Made by a program: the position numbers and the translations under genes. A DNA stretch of 64,000 nucleotides from positions 39,978 through 103,977 of the forward strand of contig NZ_KB911582.1 of assembly GCF_000383615.1 (NCBI RefSeq). Direction: 5' to 3'. This document shows positions 17,064-25,672 of the stretch, one piece after another. Every line of letters starts with the position of its first letter. Within the stretch, counting starts at the first letter, position 1. Source of the stretch: Streptomyces canus 299MFChir4.1 (GTDB lineage: Bacteria; Actinomycetota; Actinomycetes; Streptomycetales; Streptomycetaceae). The notes below the pieces were generated by a model. The model made no database searches. It was not told the origin of the DNA and was given only the letters and a program-made list of their open reading frames with translations.

Positions 17064-18248
17064 GTGGACGTGCTCGACATCCTGCTGTTGCTGGTGATCG
17101 CCGCCTATGCGGCCTCCGGCTACCGGCGCGGCCTGGTGGCCGGCTGCGTCTCGCTGGCCGGTTTCGTCGGCGGCGCGGTCGTGGGCGTGTGGGTGCTGCC
17201 GTGGATCATGGACCTGGTGACACCGGGGAGCACCGCCGCGACGGTGACCGCGGTGCTGACCGTGCTGGCCCCGGCAGCCGTGGGACACGAGCTGGCGGGG
17301 CGGCTGGCGCTCAGGCTGCGCAGGGAACTGGACCAGGGGCCGCTGAGAGTCGCCGACGGCGCCGGCGGGGCCGCCGCCAACTCCGTGGCCGTGCTCATCG
17401 TGGCCTGGGTCGCCGCAAGCGTCCTCGGCGCGTCCTCGTCCCCGCTGGTCACCACCGCCATCCGGGACTCCGCCCTGCTCGGCACCGTCCAGGACGCCAT
17501 GCCGGACACCACGCCCTCCTGGTTCTCCCGGGCCACCTCCGCGCTCACCGAGGCGGGCTTCCCGCAGGTCTTCAACCCGTTCGAGAACGAGTCGACGGCC
17601 GAGGTCGCGAGGCCCACCGGCGACAGCGTCACGGCCGCCGCCACCAACGCCGCCAAGCTCAGCACCGTCAAGATCGAGGGCGCCTCCGGCACCCAGGGCC
17701 GCGAGGGCAGCGGCTTCGTGTACGCGCCGCAGCACGTGATGACCAACGCCCACGTGGTGGCCGGCATCGACGAGCCCAACGTCCGGATCGGCGGGGTCGG
17801 GCAGGCGTACGAGGCGCGGGTGGTGCTGTTCGACCCCGACAAGGACGTGGCCGTGCTGTATGTCCCGGATCTCCGCGCCCCGGTGCTCCGCTTCGACGAG
17901 GGCGCCTCCCGGGGCGACTCCGCGGTGGTCGCGGGCTATCCGCAGGACGGCGACCTGAACCTCCAGGCGGCCACGGTGGCCAACCGGGTGAAGGCGACCG
18001 GGCAGAACATCTACAGCGACGCCACCGTCACCCGCGAGATCTACTCGATCCGCTCGACGGTCCGCCCCGGCAACTCCGGTGGTCCCCTGCTGACCACCTC
18101 CGGCAAGGTCTACGGCGTGGTCTTCGCCCGCTCCACCTCCGACGACGAGACGGGCTACGTCCTGACCGCCGACGAGGTCGCGGGCGACGCCGAGAAGGCG
18201 GCGGCCGCCATCTCACCGGTGGACACGGGCGAGCTGGTCACGTCGTGA
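17064..18248 (+). CDS. MarP-like membrane serine protease (CvpA domain plus trypsin-like domain)
   Basis: A 394-residue protein. The N-terminal CvpA-like region has four membrane helices (about 4-20, 28-50, 60-78, 105-122), and the C-terminal extracytoplasmic trypsin-like domain starts near residue 190. The catalytic triad is readable as His230 (TNAHVVAG), Asp261 (PDKDVAVL) and Ser338 (RPGNSGGP). The architecture matches Mycobacterium tuberculosis MarP (Rv3671c). MarP protects against acid and oxidative stress by activating the peptidoglycan hydrolase RipA. The neighbouring divergent amidase would make an attractive substrate, but that is inference. The start is GTG at 17064 after GAAGGGCGG. 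Confidence 0.9.
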   Translation: MDVLDILLLLVIAAYAASGYRRGLVAGCVSLAGFVGGAVVGVWVLPWIMDLVTPGSTAATVTAVLTVLAPAAVGHELAGRLALRLRRELDQGPLRVADGAGGAAANSVAVLIVAWVAASVLGASSSPLVTTAIRDSALLGTVQDAMPDTTPSWFSRATSALTEAGFPQVFNPFENESTAEVARPTGDSVTAAATNAAKLSTVKIEGASGTQGREGSGFVYAPQHVMTNAHVVAGIDEPNVRIGGVGQAYEARVVLFDPDKDVAVLYVPDLRAPVLRFDEGASRGDSAVVAGYPQDGDLNLQAATVANRVKATGQNIYSDATVTREIYSIRSTVRPGNSGGPLLTTSGKVYGVVFARSTSDDETGYVLTADEVAGDAEKAAAAISPVDTGELVTS

Positions 18249-18332
18249 CGCGGCGTCCTCCCGGATGATGGGGCCACGGTCCCGCACGGCACCGGTCCCG
18301 TACCGGTTCCGCATGGCTTCCCGGAGGCTCCC

Positions 18333-18449
18333 GTGCCCGTCTTCTTCCTGATCTCCCTGCTCGTGGCGGGGATCGCGCTCCACCTCGTGGTGCGCAGACG
18401 CCGTACGACCGCCGCGGCCGACCAGGTCCTCAGAGACGGCGCCCCATGA
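18333..18449 (+). CDS. 38-residue single-pass membrane peptide
   Basis: A short gene starting with GTG at 18333, five bases after a perfect GGAGG. It encodes a hydrophobic helix (VFFLISLLVAGIALHLVV) followed by RRRR and a polar tail ending DGAP. Nearly every codon ends in G or C, as in real genes here, and the positive-inside rule puts the C-terminus in the cytoplasm. Its last 20 bases overlap the 3' end of the converging acetyltransferase gene. Peptides of this type often modulate membrane enzymes, but no specific role is known. Confidence 0.6.
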   Translation: MPVFFLISLLVAGIALHLVVRRRRTTAAADQVLRDGAP

Positions 18450-18918
18450 GCACGTCGTCGACGTACTCCCCCGCCAGCAGGAACTCCTCCGGCAGCACGC
18501 CCTCGACCGCGAAGCCCTCGGACTCGTAGAGCCTGCGGGCCGGGGTGTTGTGGCCGAGGACGCGCAGGGTGAGGCGGCGGGCGCCCCGGCGGCGGGCCTC
18601 CTCGGTGATCGCGCGGACCAGGGCCCGGCCCACGCCGCGCCCACGGGCCTGGGCGCTGACGACGAAGCCCTGGATCTGGCGCACATGGGCGTTCGCGTCG
18701 AGCCCGGTGGGGAAACCGAGACGGACGTACCCCAGGATGCGGCGGTCGGCCTCGGCGACCAGGCAGTCGCCGGGGAGGTGACGCTCGTCGAAGAACGGCC
18801 GGTAGGGCGGCCGCTGTTCGGGCAGGACCTCGTGCAGGGGCGACCAGGCGGCACGGTCGAGGCGGGCCAGCTCCTCTTCGTCGTCGGGGAGGGCGAGGCG
18901 TATGGACAGGTGGGACAT
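18430..18918 (-). CDS. GNAT-family N-acetyltransferase
   Basis: A 162-residue GNAT enzyme that would transfer an acetyl group from acetyl-CoA to an unknown amine. Motif A is clear: IQGFVVSAQARGRGVGRALVRAI, with the RGRGVGRA pyrophosphate-binding loop near residue 95. A C-terminal NTPARRLYESEGF motif B follows. ATG at 18918 is preceded at seven bases by a TAGGGT -10 (18926-18931) and has no ribosome binding site, so the transcript is probably leaderless. Starts further upstream would lie before that promoter. The gene is divergent from the SDR epimerase. Confidence 0.85.
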   Translation of the reverse strand: MSHLSIRLALPDDEEELARLDRAAWSPLHEVLPEQRPPYRPFFDERHLPGDCLVAEADRRILGYVRLGFPTGLDANAHVRQIQGFVVSAQARGRGVGRALVRAITEEARRRGARRLTLRVLGHNTPARRLYESEGFAVEGVLPEEFLLAGEYVDDVLMGRRL

Positions 18919-18925
18919 GTCCGTC

Positions 18926-18931
18926 ACCCTA
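18926..18931 (-). promoter_or_regulatory. -10 box of a leaderless GNAT promoter
   Basis: On the minus strand TAGGGT stands seven bases before the ATG at 18918, fitting TANNNT and a transcript that begins at the start codon. Confidence 0.55.
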
Positions 18932-18992
18932 CGGGGGCGCGGGTAGCGGAACCAGACATCGTTTTTACGCACCCACCAGGCAGGATGAGGTC

Positions 18993-19886
18993 ATGCAACT
19001 TTCAAGAATCGCGGTGGCCGGGGCGTCCGGACTGATCGGCTCGGCCCTGGTGCGCTCTCTCACCGCGGACGGGCACGAGGTGCTGCGCCTGGTGCGCCGG
19101 GAGCCTCGGGACGACACCGAGGTCCGGTGGGACCCCGAGGCCGGGCGGGTCGACACGGCCGGCCTCGCCGGGTGCGACGCCGTGGTCAACCTCGCCGGGG
19201 CGGGCGTCGGTTCGCGCCGCTGGACGGAGGCGTACAAGACCCGGATCCACGACAGCCGGGTGAACGGCACGAGGGCCCTCGCCGAGGCGGTCGCCTCCCT
19301 GGACGAGCCGCCCAGGGTCTTCGTGAACGGCAGCGCGATGGGGTACTACGGCGAGACCGGCGACCAGGTCGTCGACGAGGACTCGCCCGCCGGCCAGGGC
19401 TTCCTGCCCGAGCTGTGCGTGGAGTGGGAGGGGGCGGCCGCGCCCGCGCAACAGGCCGGCGTGCGCACCGCGTTCACCCGCACCGGCCTGGTGGTGGGTC
19501 GCGGGGGCGGGGCCTGGGGCAAGCTGTTCCCGCTGTTCCAGGCGGGGCTCGGCGGGCGGATGGGCGACGGTGGGCAGTACTGGTCGTTCATCGCGCTGCA
19601 CGACGAAGTGGCCGCGATCCGCCACCTCCTGGAGACCGACGGGCTGTCCGGACCGTTCAACCTCACCGCCCCGCAGCCCCTGACGAACCGTGAGATCACC
19701 GAGGCCATGGGCCGCGTGCTGCACCGGCCGACGCTCTTCAGCGTGCCCGCGCCGGTGCTGCGGGCCGTGCTCGGCGAGATGGCCGGGGACGTGCTCGGCA
19801 GCGCCCGGGTGCGGCCGACGCGGTTGCTGGAGTCGGGGTTCACGTTCGCGTTCCCGGACATCGAGGGGGCGATCCGGGCGGCGTGA
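18993..19886 (+). CDS. TIGR01777-family NAD(P)-dependent epimerase
   Basis: A 297-residue extended short-chain dehydrogenase. It has the nucleotide-binding GASGLIGSALVRSL at 9-22, NLAGAGVGSRRWTEAYK and the active-site region FVNGSAMGYYGETGD with a Tyr in the expected place. PFNLTAPQPLTNREIT is a substrate-binding segment, and the C-terminal half is of the SulA/YfcH type. Members are found in most bacteria and some have been linked to cell-division inhibition when overproduced, but the natural substrate is unknown. It starts 75 bases from the divergent GNAT gene. CAGGAT lies six bases before the ATG. Confidence 0.87.
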   Translation: MQLSRIAVAGASGLIGSALVRSLTADGHEVLRLVRREPRDDTEVRWDPEAGRVDTAGLAGCDAVVNLAGAGVGSRRWTEAYKTRIHDSRVNGTRALAEAVASLDEPPRVFVNGSAMGYYGETGDQVVDEDSPAGQGFLPELCVEWEGAAAPAQQAGVRTAFTRTGLVVGRGGGAWGKLFPLFQAGLGGRMGDGGQYWSFIALHDEVAAIRHLLETDGLSGPFNLTAPQPLTNREITEAMGRVLHRPTLFSVPAPVLRAVLGEMAGDVLGSARVRPTRLLESGFTFAFPDIEGAIRAA

Positions 19887-20089
19887 CGAAACGCGCCGGG
19901 CACGCCTGTGCCGTACGACGCCCCCGGCGACCGTCTGTGACGACATGCGACCGGCGTGCGACCGTGCCCTGTCGATGCGCGACTGTTCCTGACCGGTCGC
20001 AGCCCTACCCTCGACCCGAACTCGGGTATCCCCGGAGCCTGTTGGGGGCATGACGTCCCCACCGGCCGCGCAACCTCGAGGAGGGGCAC

Positions 20090-21514
20090 GTGCTTGAGCC
20101 CGCGTACCAGGCGGACGTCGTGATCGTGGGAGCCGGGGTTGCCGGACTCTCCGCGGCACATCGACTGACCAGCCAAGGAGTGACCGTCGCGGTATTGGAG
20201 GCCGCCCCCTGCGTGGGCGGCCGCATGTCGACGGAGAAGATCGACGGCTTCCGGCTCGACCGGATCGGACAGCTGCTGTCCACGGCGTATCCCGAACTGC
20301 GGCTGGCACCGGGACTCGACGGGCTCGTACTGCGCCCGTTCGCGCCGGGGGTCCTGCTGCACGGCGACGGGCGCCACCACCGGGTGGACGCTCCGGCGGG
20401 CGCCCGGAGCGCGAGGGGCGCACTGCGCGCGGTGCGCGCCCTGGCGAGCGCCCCTCGGGGGGTGCCGGGACCGGGGCTGGTGGCGGCGTCGCGGAGGGCC
20501 GCGTTCCGGGTGCTGCCCGGTGCCGGTCAGGGAACCGCGTCCCGGGTCGCCCGCGGGGCCGCGCCGCTCGGCGGTGCCGTCGATCAGGCCCGGCTCGGTG
20601 CCGCGCTCACCCGGCTCGCCCACGTGCCCGTCGAACGCCTCCTCGCCCGTCCCGAACTGCCCGCCGGGCAGGCGCTCGCGGCCCGGGGGCTGCCCGCGCG
20701 CACGATCGACGGGTTCCTGCGTCCGCTGCTCGCCGCGCTGCTGTGCGACCCCGCGCTGACGACGTCCAGCCGGTGCGCCGACCTCGCGCTGCGGGCCTTC
20801 GCGGGCGGGCGGCTGTGTGTTCCGGAAGGAGGCGCGGAGGCGCTTCCGGAGCTGCTCGCGCAGACGCTGCCGGCGGGGACCGTGCACACGGGGGTGCGGG
20901 TCACGTCCGTCGCGACCACGTCGGTGACCACCGCCGAGCACGGCGAGATCCGGTGCCGGGCGGTGCTGCTGGCGACGGACGCGGGGGCCGCGGCTCAGTT
21001 GCTGCCAGGACTGCGGGTACCGGACTTCCACCCGGTGACGGTCGTCCACCACACGACGGACGACCCGCCCCGCACGGGTTCCGTGCTGCTGCTCGACGCC
21101 GACCGGGGCGGCCCGGTGGCCCACACGGCGGTGATCAGCGAGGTCGACCCGAGCCGGGCCCCTTCGGGCCGGGCCCTGATCTCCTCGACGGTCCTCGGCA
21201 CCCCTCCCCCGGACCTGGAGACGGCCGTACGCACCCACCTGGCCCGCCTGTACGCCACGCCGACGCACCGCTGGGAGACCCTCGCGGTCCACCACACCCG
21301 GGAGGCGGTCCCGGCCATGCCCGCACCCCACGACCTGCGCCGCCCGGTACGCCTCCTGGCCGGCCTCTACGTCTGCGGCGACCACCGTGACACGAGCACG
21401 GTCCAGGGCGCCCTGCACTCGGCCCACCGGGCGACAACGGCAATCCTGAAGGACCTGGGAGCAGCGGGCTCGATGCACAGGGCAGACCCGACTCCTACGG
21501 CTCAGGCAGCCTGA
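20090..21514 (+). CDS. FAD-dependent amine-oxidase-like oxidoreductase
   Basis: A 474-residue flavoprotein with a Rossmann FAD motif VIVGAGVAGLSAAHRL at 11-26 and the matching GGRMSTEKIDGFRLDRIGQ segment of the amine oxidase/phytoene desaturase/protoporphyrinogen oxidase group. A C-terminal flavin-binding GLYVCGDHRDTSTVQGALHSA segment completes the fold. The middle region is Ala/Arg-rich and divergent, so the substrate cannot be named. Candidates are an isoprenoid, a porphyrin or an amine. GTG at 20090 follows GAGGAGGGG. A hairpin (21522-21546) follows the stop. Confidence 0.85.
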   Translation: MLEPAYQADVVIVGAGVAGLSAAHRLTSQGVTVAVLEAAPCVGGRMSTEKIDGFRLDRIGQLLSTAYPELRLAPGLDGLVLRPFAPGVLLHGDGRHHRVDAPAGARSARGALRAVRALASAPRGVPGPGLVAASRRAAFRVLPGAGQGTASRVARGAAPLGGAVDQARLGAALTRLAHVPVERLLARPELPAGQALAARGLPARTIDGFLRPLLAALLCDPALTTSSRCADLALRAFAGGRLCVPEGGAEALPELLAQTLPAGTVHTGVRVTSVATTSVTTAEHGEIRCRAVLLATDAGAAAQLLPGLRVPDFHPVTVVHHTTDDPPRTGSVLLLDADRGGPVAHTAVISEVDPSRAPSGRALISSTVLGTPPPDLETAVRTHLARLYATPTHRWETLAVHHTREAVPAMPAPHDLRRPVRLLAGLYVCGDHRDTSTVQGALHSAHRATTAILKDLGAAGSMHRADPTPTAQAA

Positions 21515-21521
21515 CGGTCAC

Positions 21522-21546
21522 CCCCGCGCCCCCTTGGGGCGCGGGG
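21522..21546. terminator. Perfect hairpin terminator overlapping the dispersed repeat
   Basis: CCCCGCGCCCC (21522-21532) pairs perfectly with GGGGCGCGGGG (21536-21546) over a CTT loop, 8 bases after the oxidoreductase stop. The right arm is the start of the dispersed repeat copy B. Confidence 0.75.
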
Positions 21547-21577
21547 AACTGCGCGACAAGCCACGACGCAGCCGCAG
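21536..21577 (+). repeat. Dispersed intergenic repeat, copy B
   Basis: Matches 4407-4448 (minus strand) at 38 of 42 positions. It lies between convergent genes, right after a stop codon, as the other copy lies after pepA. This position suggests a mobile or selected 3' element related to transcript ends. Confidence 0.7.
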
Positions 21578-21612
21578 TTGGCATACGGCGGTACGGAGTT
21601 ACGGCGAGCTAC

Positions 21613-23049
21613 CTACTGAAGAGCAGCCACCTTGTCCCGATAACTCCGAACCGGCGCCGCATCCTTATAGGGCTCCAACCGCCGCTCGAAGTCCCGCACG
21701 TACTCCACCGCCCGCACCGACCGCATCTCGGCCGCCTGCCCAGCCGCCTCCGCGGCCAGCGAACAGGCCTGGTCCAACTCCCCCAGCCCGAGCCTCGCAG
21801 AGGCGAGCACCACCCGGCAGAACAACCGACTGCGGGCGTACGCCGGCGCACGCAGCTGAAGCGAGCGCTCGGCGTGCTGCGCAGCCGCCCGGAACTGCTG
21901 CAGGTCCCGGTGGCAGTGCCCGAACTCGTCCGCCAGCTGCGCCTCGTCGAAGAACCGTGCCCAGTGCGGGACTTCGTCGCCGGGACGGGCCGCCTCCAGG
22001 GCCCGCTCCGCGCGGACCAGGGACGCCGTGCACGCCCGCACCTCCCCCAGCACACCGTGCCCCCGCGCCTCCGCAGAGTGCAGCAGCGCCTGGACGACCG
22101 GTGGGGCCGTCGTGCCGACGCCCTGCTGGGCCACTCGCGCCAGCTGGATGGCCTCCCGGCCGTGCCCCAGGTACACGGCCTGCCGGCTCATCGTGACCAG
22201 CACGTACGCCCCGTACGCCCGGTCCCCCGCGGCCTGCGCGAGCCGCAGCGCCTGCACGAAGTACCGCTGGGCGAGTCCGTGCGCCGCGATGTCGTACGAC
22301 GTCCAGCCCGCGAGCCGGGTCAGGTCCGCGGCCGCGGCGAACAGCCTGCGCCCGGTGGTCTCCCCGTATGTGCCGCGCAGCATCGGCTCGCACTCGTGCT
22401 CCAGGTAACGGACCAGGGCCTGCCGGGCATGGCCACCGCCGTACTGGTCGTCGAGGGTGCGGAAGAGGTCGCCGACCGAGCCGAGGGCGGCGATGTCGCC
22501 CCCGGTGACCTTCTGACCGGGCCCGTGCTCGGCCTGGCCGCGCTGCCGGGGCACCACCGGGCGCCCCTGGGCAGGGACCCGGAGGGGAGGCTCGCCGCGG
22601 GCGACCCTGTCGTCGGGGCGGCCGATCAGCCAGTCGCGGCTGGGCACGACCAGTCCTGCCGGAGTGAAGGCGATCTTGCGGAGTTCGGCGTGGCTGCCGG
22701 AGTCCTTGCGCCACAGCCCGCTGACGATGTCGACGGCCTCCTCGGGTCCGGCGGCGAACTCCAGCCCGGCGTAGACGGGCGCGCAGGCGTCGAGGCCGAG
22801 GTCCTGCGCGGAGAGCCGGCGCCCGAGCCGGCGGGTGAAGACCTCGGCGATGAGGGCGGGCGTGGTGCCCCGGGGCTGCTGCCCGCGCAGCCACCGGGTC
22901 ACGGAGGTCTTGTCGTATCTGAGATCCAGCCCGTGTTCGAGACCGAGCTGGTCCACACGTCGGGCGAGACCCGCGTTGGAGAACCCCGCTTCTGCGATGA
23001 GCGCGGCGAGCTGTCGATTGGGAGTGCGCTGCGCGGGTCGTTCCGTCAT
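21613..23049 (-). CDS. NsdA-like regulator with HTH and TPR repeats
   Basis: A 478-residue protein. An N-terminal DNA-binding-like region (about 10-80; NRQLAALIAEAGFSNAGLARRVDQLG, TSVTRWLRGQQPRG) is followed by a tetratricopeptide-rich C-terminal part (about 200-478) with repeated helical pairs such as AEHERSLQLRAPAYARS-type segments. This layout is that of the NsdA/NsdB family of Streptomyces, whose founding member represses sporulation and antibiotic production. This paralogue's target is unknown. ATG at 23049 opens MTERPAQRTPNRQ. The gene lies upstream of and divergent from lipB. Confidence 0.78.
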   Translation of the reverse strand: MTERPAQRTPNRQLAALIAEAGFSNAGLARRVDQLGLEHGLDLRYDKTSVTRWLRGQQPRGTTPALIAEVFTRRLGRRLSAQDLGLDACAPVYAGLEFAAGPEEAVDIVSGLWRKDSGSHAELRKIAFTPAGLVVPSRDWLIGRPDDRVARGEPPLRVPAQGRPVVPRQRGQAEHGPGQKVTGGDIAALGSVGDLFRTLDDQYGGGHARQALVRYLEHECEPMLRGTYGETTGRRLFAAAADLTRLAGWTSYDIAAHGLAQRYFVQALRLAQAAGDRAYGAYVLVTMSRQAVYLGHGREAIQLARVAQQGVGTTAPPVVQALLHSAEARGHGVLGEVRACTASLVRAERALEAARPGDEVPHWARFFDEAQLADEFGHCHRDLQQFRAAAQHAERSLQLRAPAYARSRLFCRVVLASARLGLGELDQACSLAAEAAGQAAEMRSVRAVEYVRDFERRLEPYKDAAPVRSYRDKVAALQ

Positions 23050-23294
23050 CTGCGGTGCGGTCTCCTGCCTTTCGGGCCGTCACGTGGTCACGTGGTGCCC
23101 GGATTGCCTGTGAGCAGCCCTTATGGCCTCTGCGAACGGCGCGAATGTAGCGGAGAGTGAGCAGACGATCGCACACTTCGACGCTCGTTCATCCGATCGT
23201 GTGAGGATTGCCCCCAGGGCTGACGCCCGCGGGCCGGACGTACAGTGGCGTAGGCACCTTTCGTGCCTTACGACCTTCTAGGGAGGCGCTTGCC

Positions 23295-24095
23295 GTGAGT
23301 GGGTTGCGGTTCGTCCGCATGGGGTTCGGTGCGGACGCGGTCGAGTACCGGGAAGCCTGGGACGAGCAGCGCCGGGTGCACGCGGCGCGGTTCGAGGACC
23401 AGATCCCCGACACCGTCCTGCTGCTCGAACACCCCCCTGTGTATACGGCGGGCCGGCGCACCGCGGACAACGAACGCCCCCTGGACGGCACCCCGGTCGT
23501 CGACGTGGACCGCGGCGGCAAGATCACCTGGCACGGCCCGGGCCAGCTGGTGGGCTACCCGATCCAGAAGCTCCCGCGACCGGTGGACGTGGTGGCGCAC
23601 GTACGGCGTCTGGAGGAGGCCCTGATCCGCACCTGCGCGGAGTTCGGCCTGGAGACCAGCCGGGTCGAGGGCCGCAGCGGCGTGTGGGTGCTCGGCGACC
23701 CGGTCGAGACGCGTCCGGCGATCGGCGGGCTGTCCCTGGACTTCGACCCCCGGCTCACGGACGAGGAGTTCGACCCGCGCATGAACGGCCCGGAGTACGC
23801 CCCCTCCAACGCCGGGCAGCGCCGCGAGGACCGCAAGATCGCGGCGATCGGCATCCGCGTCGCCAAGGGCGTGACGATGCACGGTTTCGCGCTGAACGTG
23901 AACCCGGACAACAAGTGGTTCGACCGGATCATCCCCTGCGGCATCCGCGACGCCGGTGTCGCCTCCCTCGCCGGCGAGCTCGGCCGGGACGTGACGATCG
24001 ACGAGGTGCTGCCCGTCGCCGAACGGCACCTGCGGGACGTACTGGAGAGCGCGGAACTCAAGCCGAGGGTGATCGAGAAGACACCGGCAGCCTGA
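23295..24095 (+). CDS. lipB: Octanoyl-[acyl carrier protein]:protein N-octanoyltransferase
   Basis: LipB moves octanoate from acyl carrier protein to the lipoyl-domain lysine of E2 and GcvH proteins, the first step of lipoate assembly. The 266-residue product has the family motifs [17 protein letters not shown], the catalytic Lys181 in [11 protein letters not shown] and the acyl-accepting Cys215 in [12 protein letters not shown] at 23295 follows GGGAGG with an 8-base gap. lipA follows after 74 bases in the same direction, so the two steps of lipoylation are probably coexpressed. Their substrates include the E2 encoded at 6204-7997. Confidence 0.95.
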   Translation: MSGLRFVRMGFGADAVEYREAWDEQRRVHAARFEDQIPDTVLLLEHPPVYTAGRRTADNERPLDGTPVVDVDRGGKITWHGPGQLVGYPIQKLPRPVDVVAHVRRLEEALIRTCAEFGLETSRVEGRSGVWVLGDPVETRPAIGGLSLDFDPRLTDEEFDPRMNGPEYAPSNAGQRREDRKIAAIGIRVAKGVTMHGFALNVNPDNKWFDRIIPCGIRDAGVASLAGELGRDVTIDEVLPVAERHLRDVLESAELKPRVIEKTPAA

Positions 24096-24169
24096 ACACC
24101 GCCACTGACTTTCAAATCAACGGGCGTACCCTGAACAACGCCGAAGAATCAATCGCTAGGGAGCCGGTC

Positions 24170-25135
24170 GTGTCCGCAGTCGCACCCGACGGACGCAAGA
24201 TGCTGCGCCTGGAGGTCCGCAACGCTCAGACCCCCATCGAGCGCAAGCCCGAGTGGATCAAGACCCGGGCGAAAATGGGTCCCGAGTACACCGCCATGCA
24301 GAAGCTCGTGAAGAGCGAGGGCCTGCACACGGTCTGCCAGGAAGCCGGCTGTCCCAACATCTACGAGTGCTGGGAGGACCGCGAGGCGACCTTCCTCATC
24401 GGCGGCGACCAGTGCACCCGGCGGTGCGACTTCTGCCAGATCGACACCGGCAAGCCCGAGGCCCTCGACCGGGACGAGCCGCGCCGCGTCGGCGAGTCCG
24501 TGGTCACCATGGACCTCAACTACGCCACCATCACCGGCGTCGCCCGCGACGACCTGGAGGACGGCGGCGCCTGGCTGTACGCCGAGACGGTCCGCCAGAT
24601 CCACGAGCAGACGTCTTCTCGTGAGGCGGGCCGCACCAAAGTCGAACTCCTCGCTCCCGACTTCAACGCCGTGCCGCAGCTGCTCCAGCAGGTCTTCGAG
24701 TCCCGCCCCGAGGTCTTCGCGCACAATGTCGAGACGGTCCCTCGGATCTTCAAGCGGATCCGCCCCGGCTTCCGCTACGAGCGCTCGCTGAAGGTCATCA
24801 CCGACGCCCGTGACTTCGGCCTGGTGACCAAGTCCAACCTGATCCTCGGCATGGGCGAGACCCGCGAGGAGGTCAGCGAGGCGCTCCAGCAGCTGCACGA
24901 CGCGGGCTGCGAGCTCGTCACCATCACGCAGTACCTGCGCCCTTCGGTGCGCCACCACCCCGTGGAGCGCTGGGTCAAGCCCCAGGAGTTCGTGGAGCTG
25001 AAGGAGGAGGCCGAGCAGATCGGCTTCTCCGGTGTGATGTCCGGACCCCTGGTCCGGTCCTCCTACCGGGCGGGCCGGCTCTACCAGATGGCCGTGGAGA
25101 AGCGGGGCACGTACGTCGCCTCGCAGGCCGTCTGA
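24170..25135 (+). CDS. lipA: Lipoyl synthase (radical SAM)
   Basis: LipA inserts two sulfur atoms into the protein-bound octanoyl group, using S-adenosylmethionine and two 4Fe-4S clusters. The 321-residue protein has the auxiliary cluster cysteines 56, 61 and 67 ([12 protein letters not shown]). The radical SAM cysteines 82, 86 and 89 lie in CTRRCDFCQ, and the conserved C-terminal RSSY is present (VRSSYRAG). Other family segments include KVELLAPDF and HNVETVPR. The start is GTG at 24170 with AGGGAG upstream. It follows lipB and is probably in the same transcript. Confidence 0.96.
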   Translation: MSAVAPDGRKMLRLEVRNAQTPIERKPEWIKTRAKMGPEYTAMQKLVKSEGLHTVCQEAGCPNIYECWEDREATFLIGGDQCTRRCDFCQIDTGKPEALDRDEPRRVGESVVTMDLNYATITGVARDDLEDGGAWLYAETVRQIHEQTSSREAGRTKVELLAPDFNAVPQLLQQVFESRPEVFAHNVETVPRIFKRIRPGFRYERSLKVITDARDFGLVTKSNLILGMGETREEVSEALQQLHDAGCELVTITQYLRPSVRHHPVERWVKPQEFVELKEEAEQIGFSGVMSGPLVRSSYRAGRLYQMAVEKRGTYVASQAV

Positions 25136-25191
25136 GCATCCCCCGAATGGCACGGAGTGCCACGCCAAACGTGTGAATCCGAGCACAAGCA

Positions 25192-25207
25192 ACTACCGCT
25201 CGGTAGT
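25192..25207. promoter_or_regulatory. Palindromic operator candidate upstream of the small gene
   Basis: ACTACCGCTCGGTAGT has two perfect 7-base arms around a 2-base centre, a geometry common for TetR-type repressors. It lies 57 bases after lipA and about 200 bases before the small gene at 25404. A TTGACG a few bases downstream (about 25213) could be a -35 box. Confidence 0.45.
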
Positions 25208-25403
25208 GGCCGGTTGACGCGGTCCCGGACATCCCCGCAGATAGGGGGGTCATCGGGGCCGCGTCCGTGTTTTCGGGCGGAGCATCAGGGCTTCATGGGC
25301 GTTTGACCGGTCGGTCACGCCCTGGTAACACCAATCAGTGACCCTGGTTGTACACCCCGTGCATCACTCACCAGAGCCGCCATCCCGAGGGGGGACCCCC
25401 ATC

Positions 25404-25604
25404 ATGCAGGCCGCGCCGGTTCGCGCCACCGCCATTCCGTCCTTCTCCACTGCACTGCGTGCCGTCGAGTCGCTGCTCATGAGCAGCGGCCAGCGCACCG
25501 CCCGTCGCAACGCCTGGACCTCCGTCCTGGAGGACCGCCGCCGCGCCAAGGACCGGGTCGAGGTGCAGCGCGTGCTGGACCAGACCTTCACCGTCAGCTC
25601 CTGA
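25404..25604 (+). CDS. Small conserved cytosolic protein, function unknown
   Basis: A 66-residue protein. The N-terminal third is Ala/Pro-rich and the rest is a charged helix (SALRAVESLLMSSGQRTARR, then WTSVLEDRRRAKDRVEVQRVLDQ) with no signal peptide. Small proteins of this kind directly after lipA are, as I recall, conserved in Streptomyces, but no function is known. ATG at 25404 follows a G-rich tract that could serve as a weak ribosome binding site. The 268-base upstream region carries a candidate operator (25192-25207). Confidence 0.65.
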   Translation: MQAAPVRATAIPSFSTALRAVESLLMSSGQRTARRNAWTSVLEDRRRAKDRVEVQRVLDQTFTVSS

Positions 25605-25659
25605 ATCCCTCCCCTTCCGAGGGGCGGACACTGCCGTCGTCGGCGTCTGCGGGGCCACG

Positions 25660-25665
25660 TAGACT
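25660..25665 (+). promoter_or_regulatory. -10 box of a leaderless promoter
   Basis: TAGACT lies seven bases before the ATG at 25673 without any Shine-Dalgarno sequence, so the DUF4191 mRNA is probably leaderless. Confidence 0.6.
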
Positions 25666-25672
25666 TCGGGGC

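Noticed and set aside
14210..17080. A 956-codon minus-strand frame through the FemX-like and amidase genes
   Set aside because: Only its last 83 codons have a start, ribosome binding site and signal sequence; the rest is a shadow.
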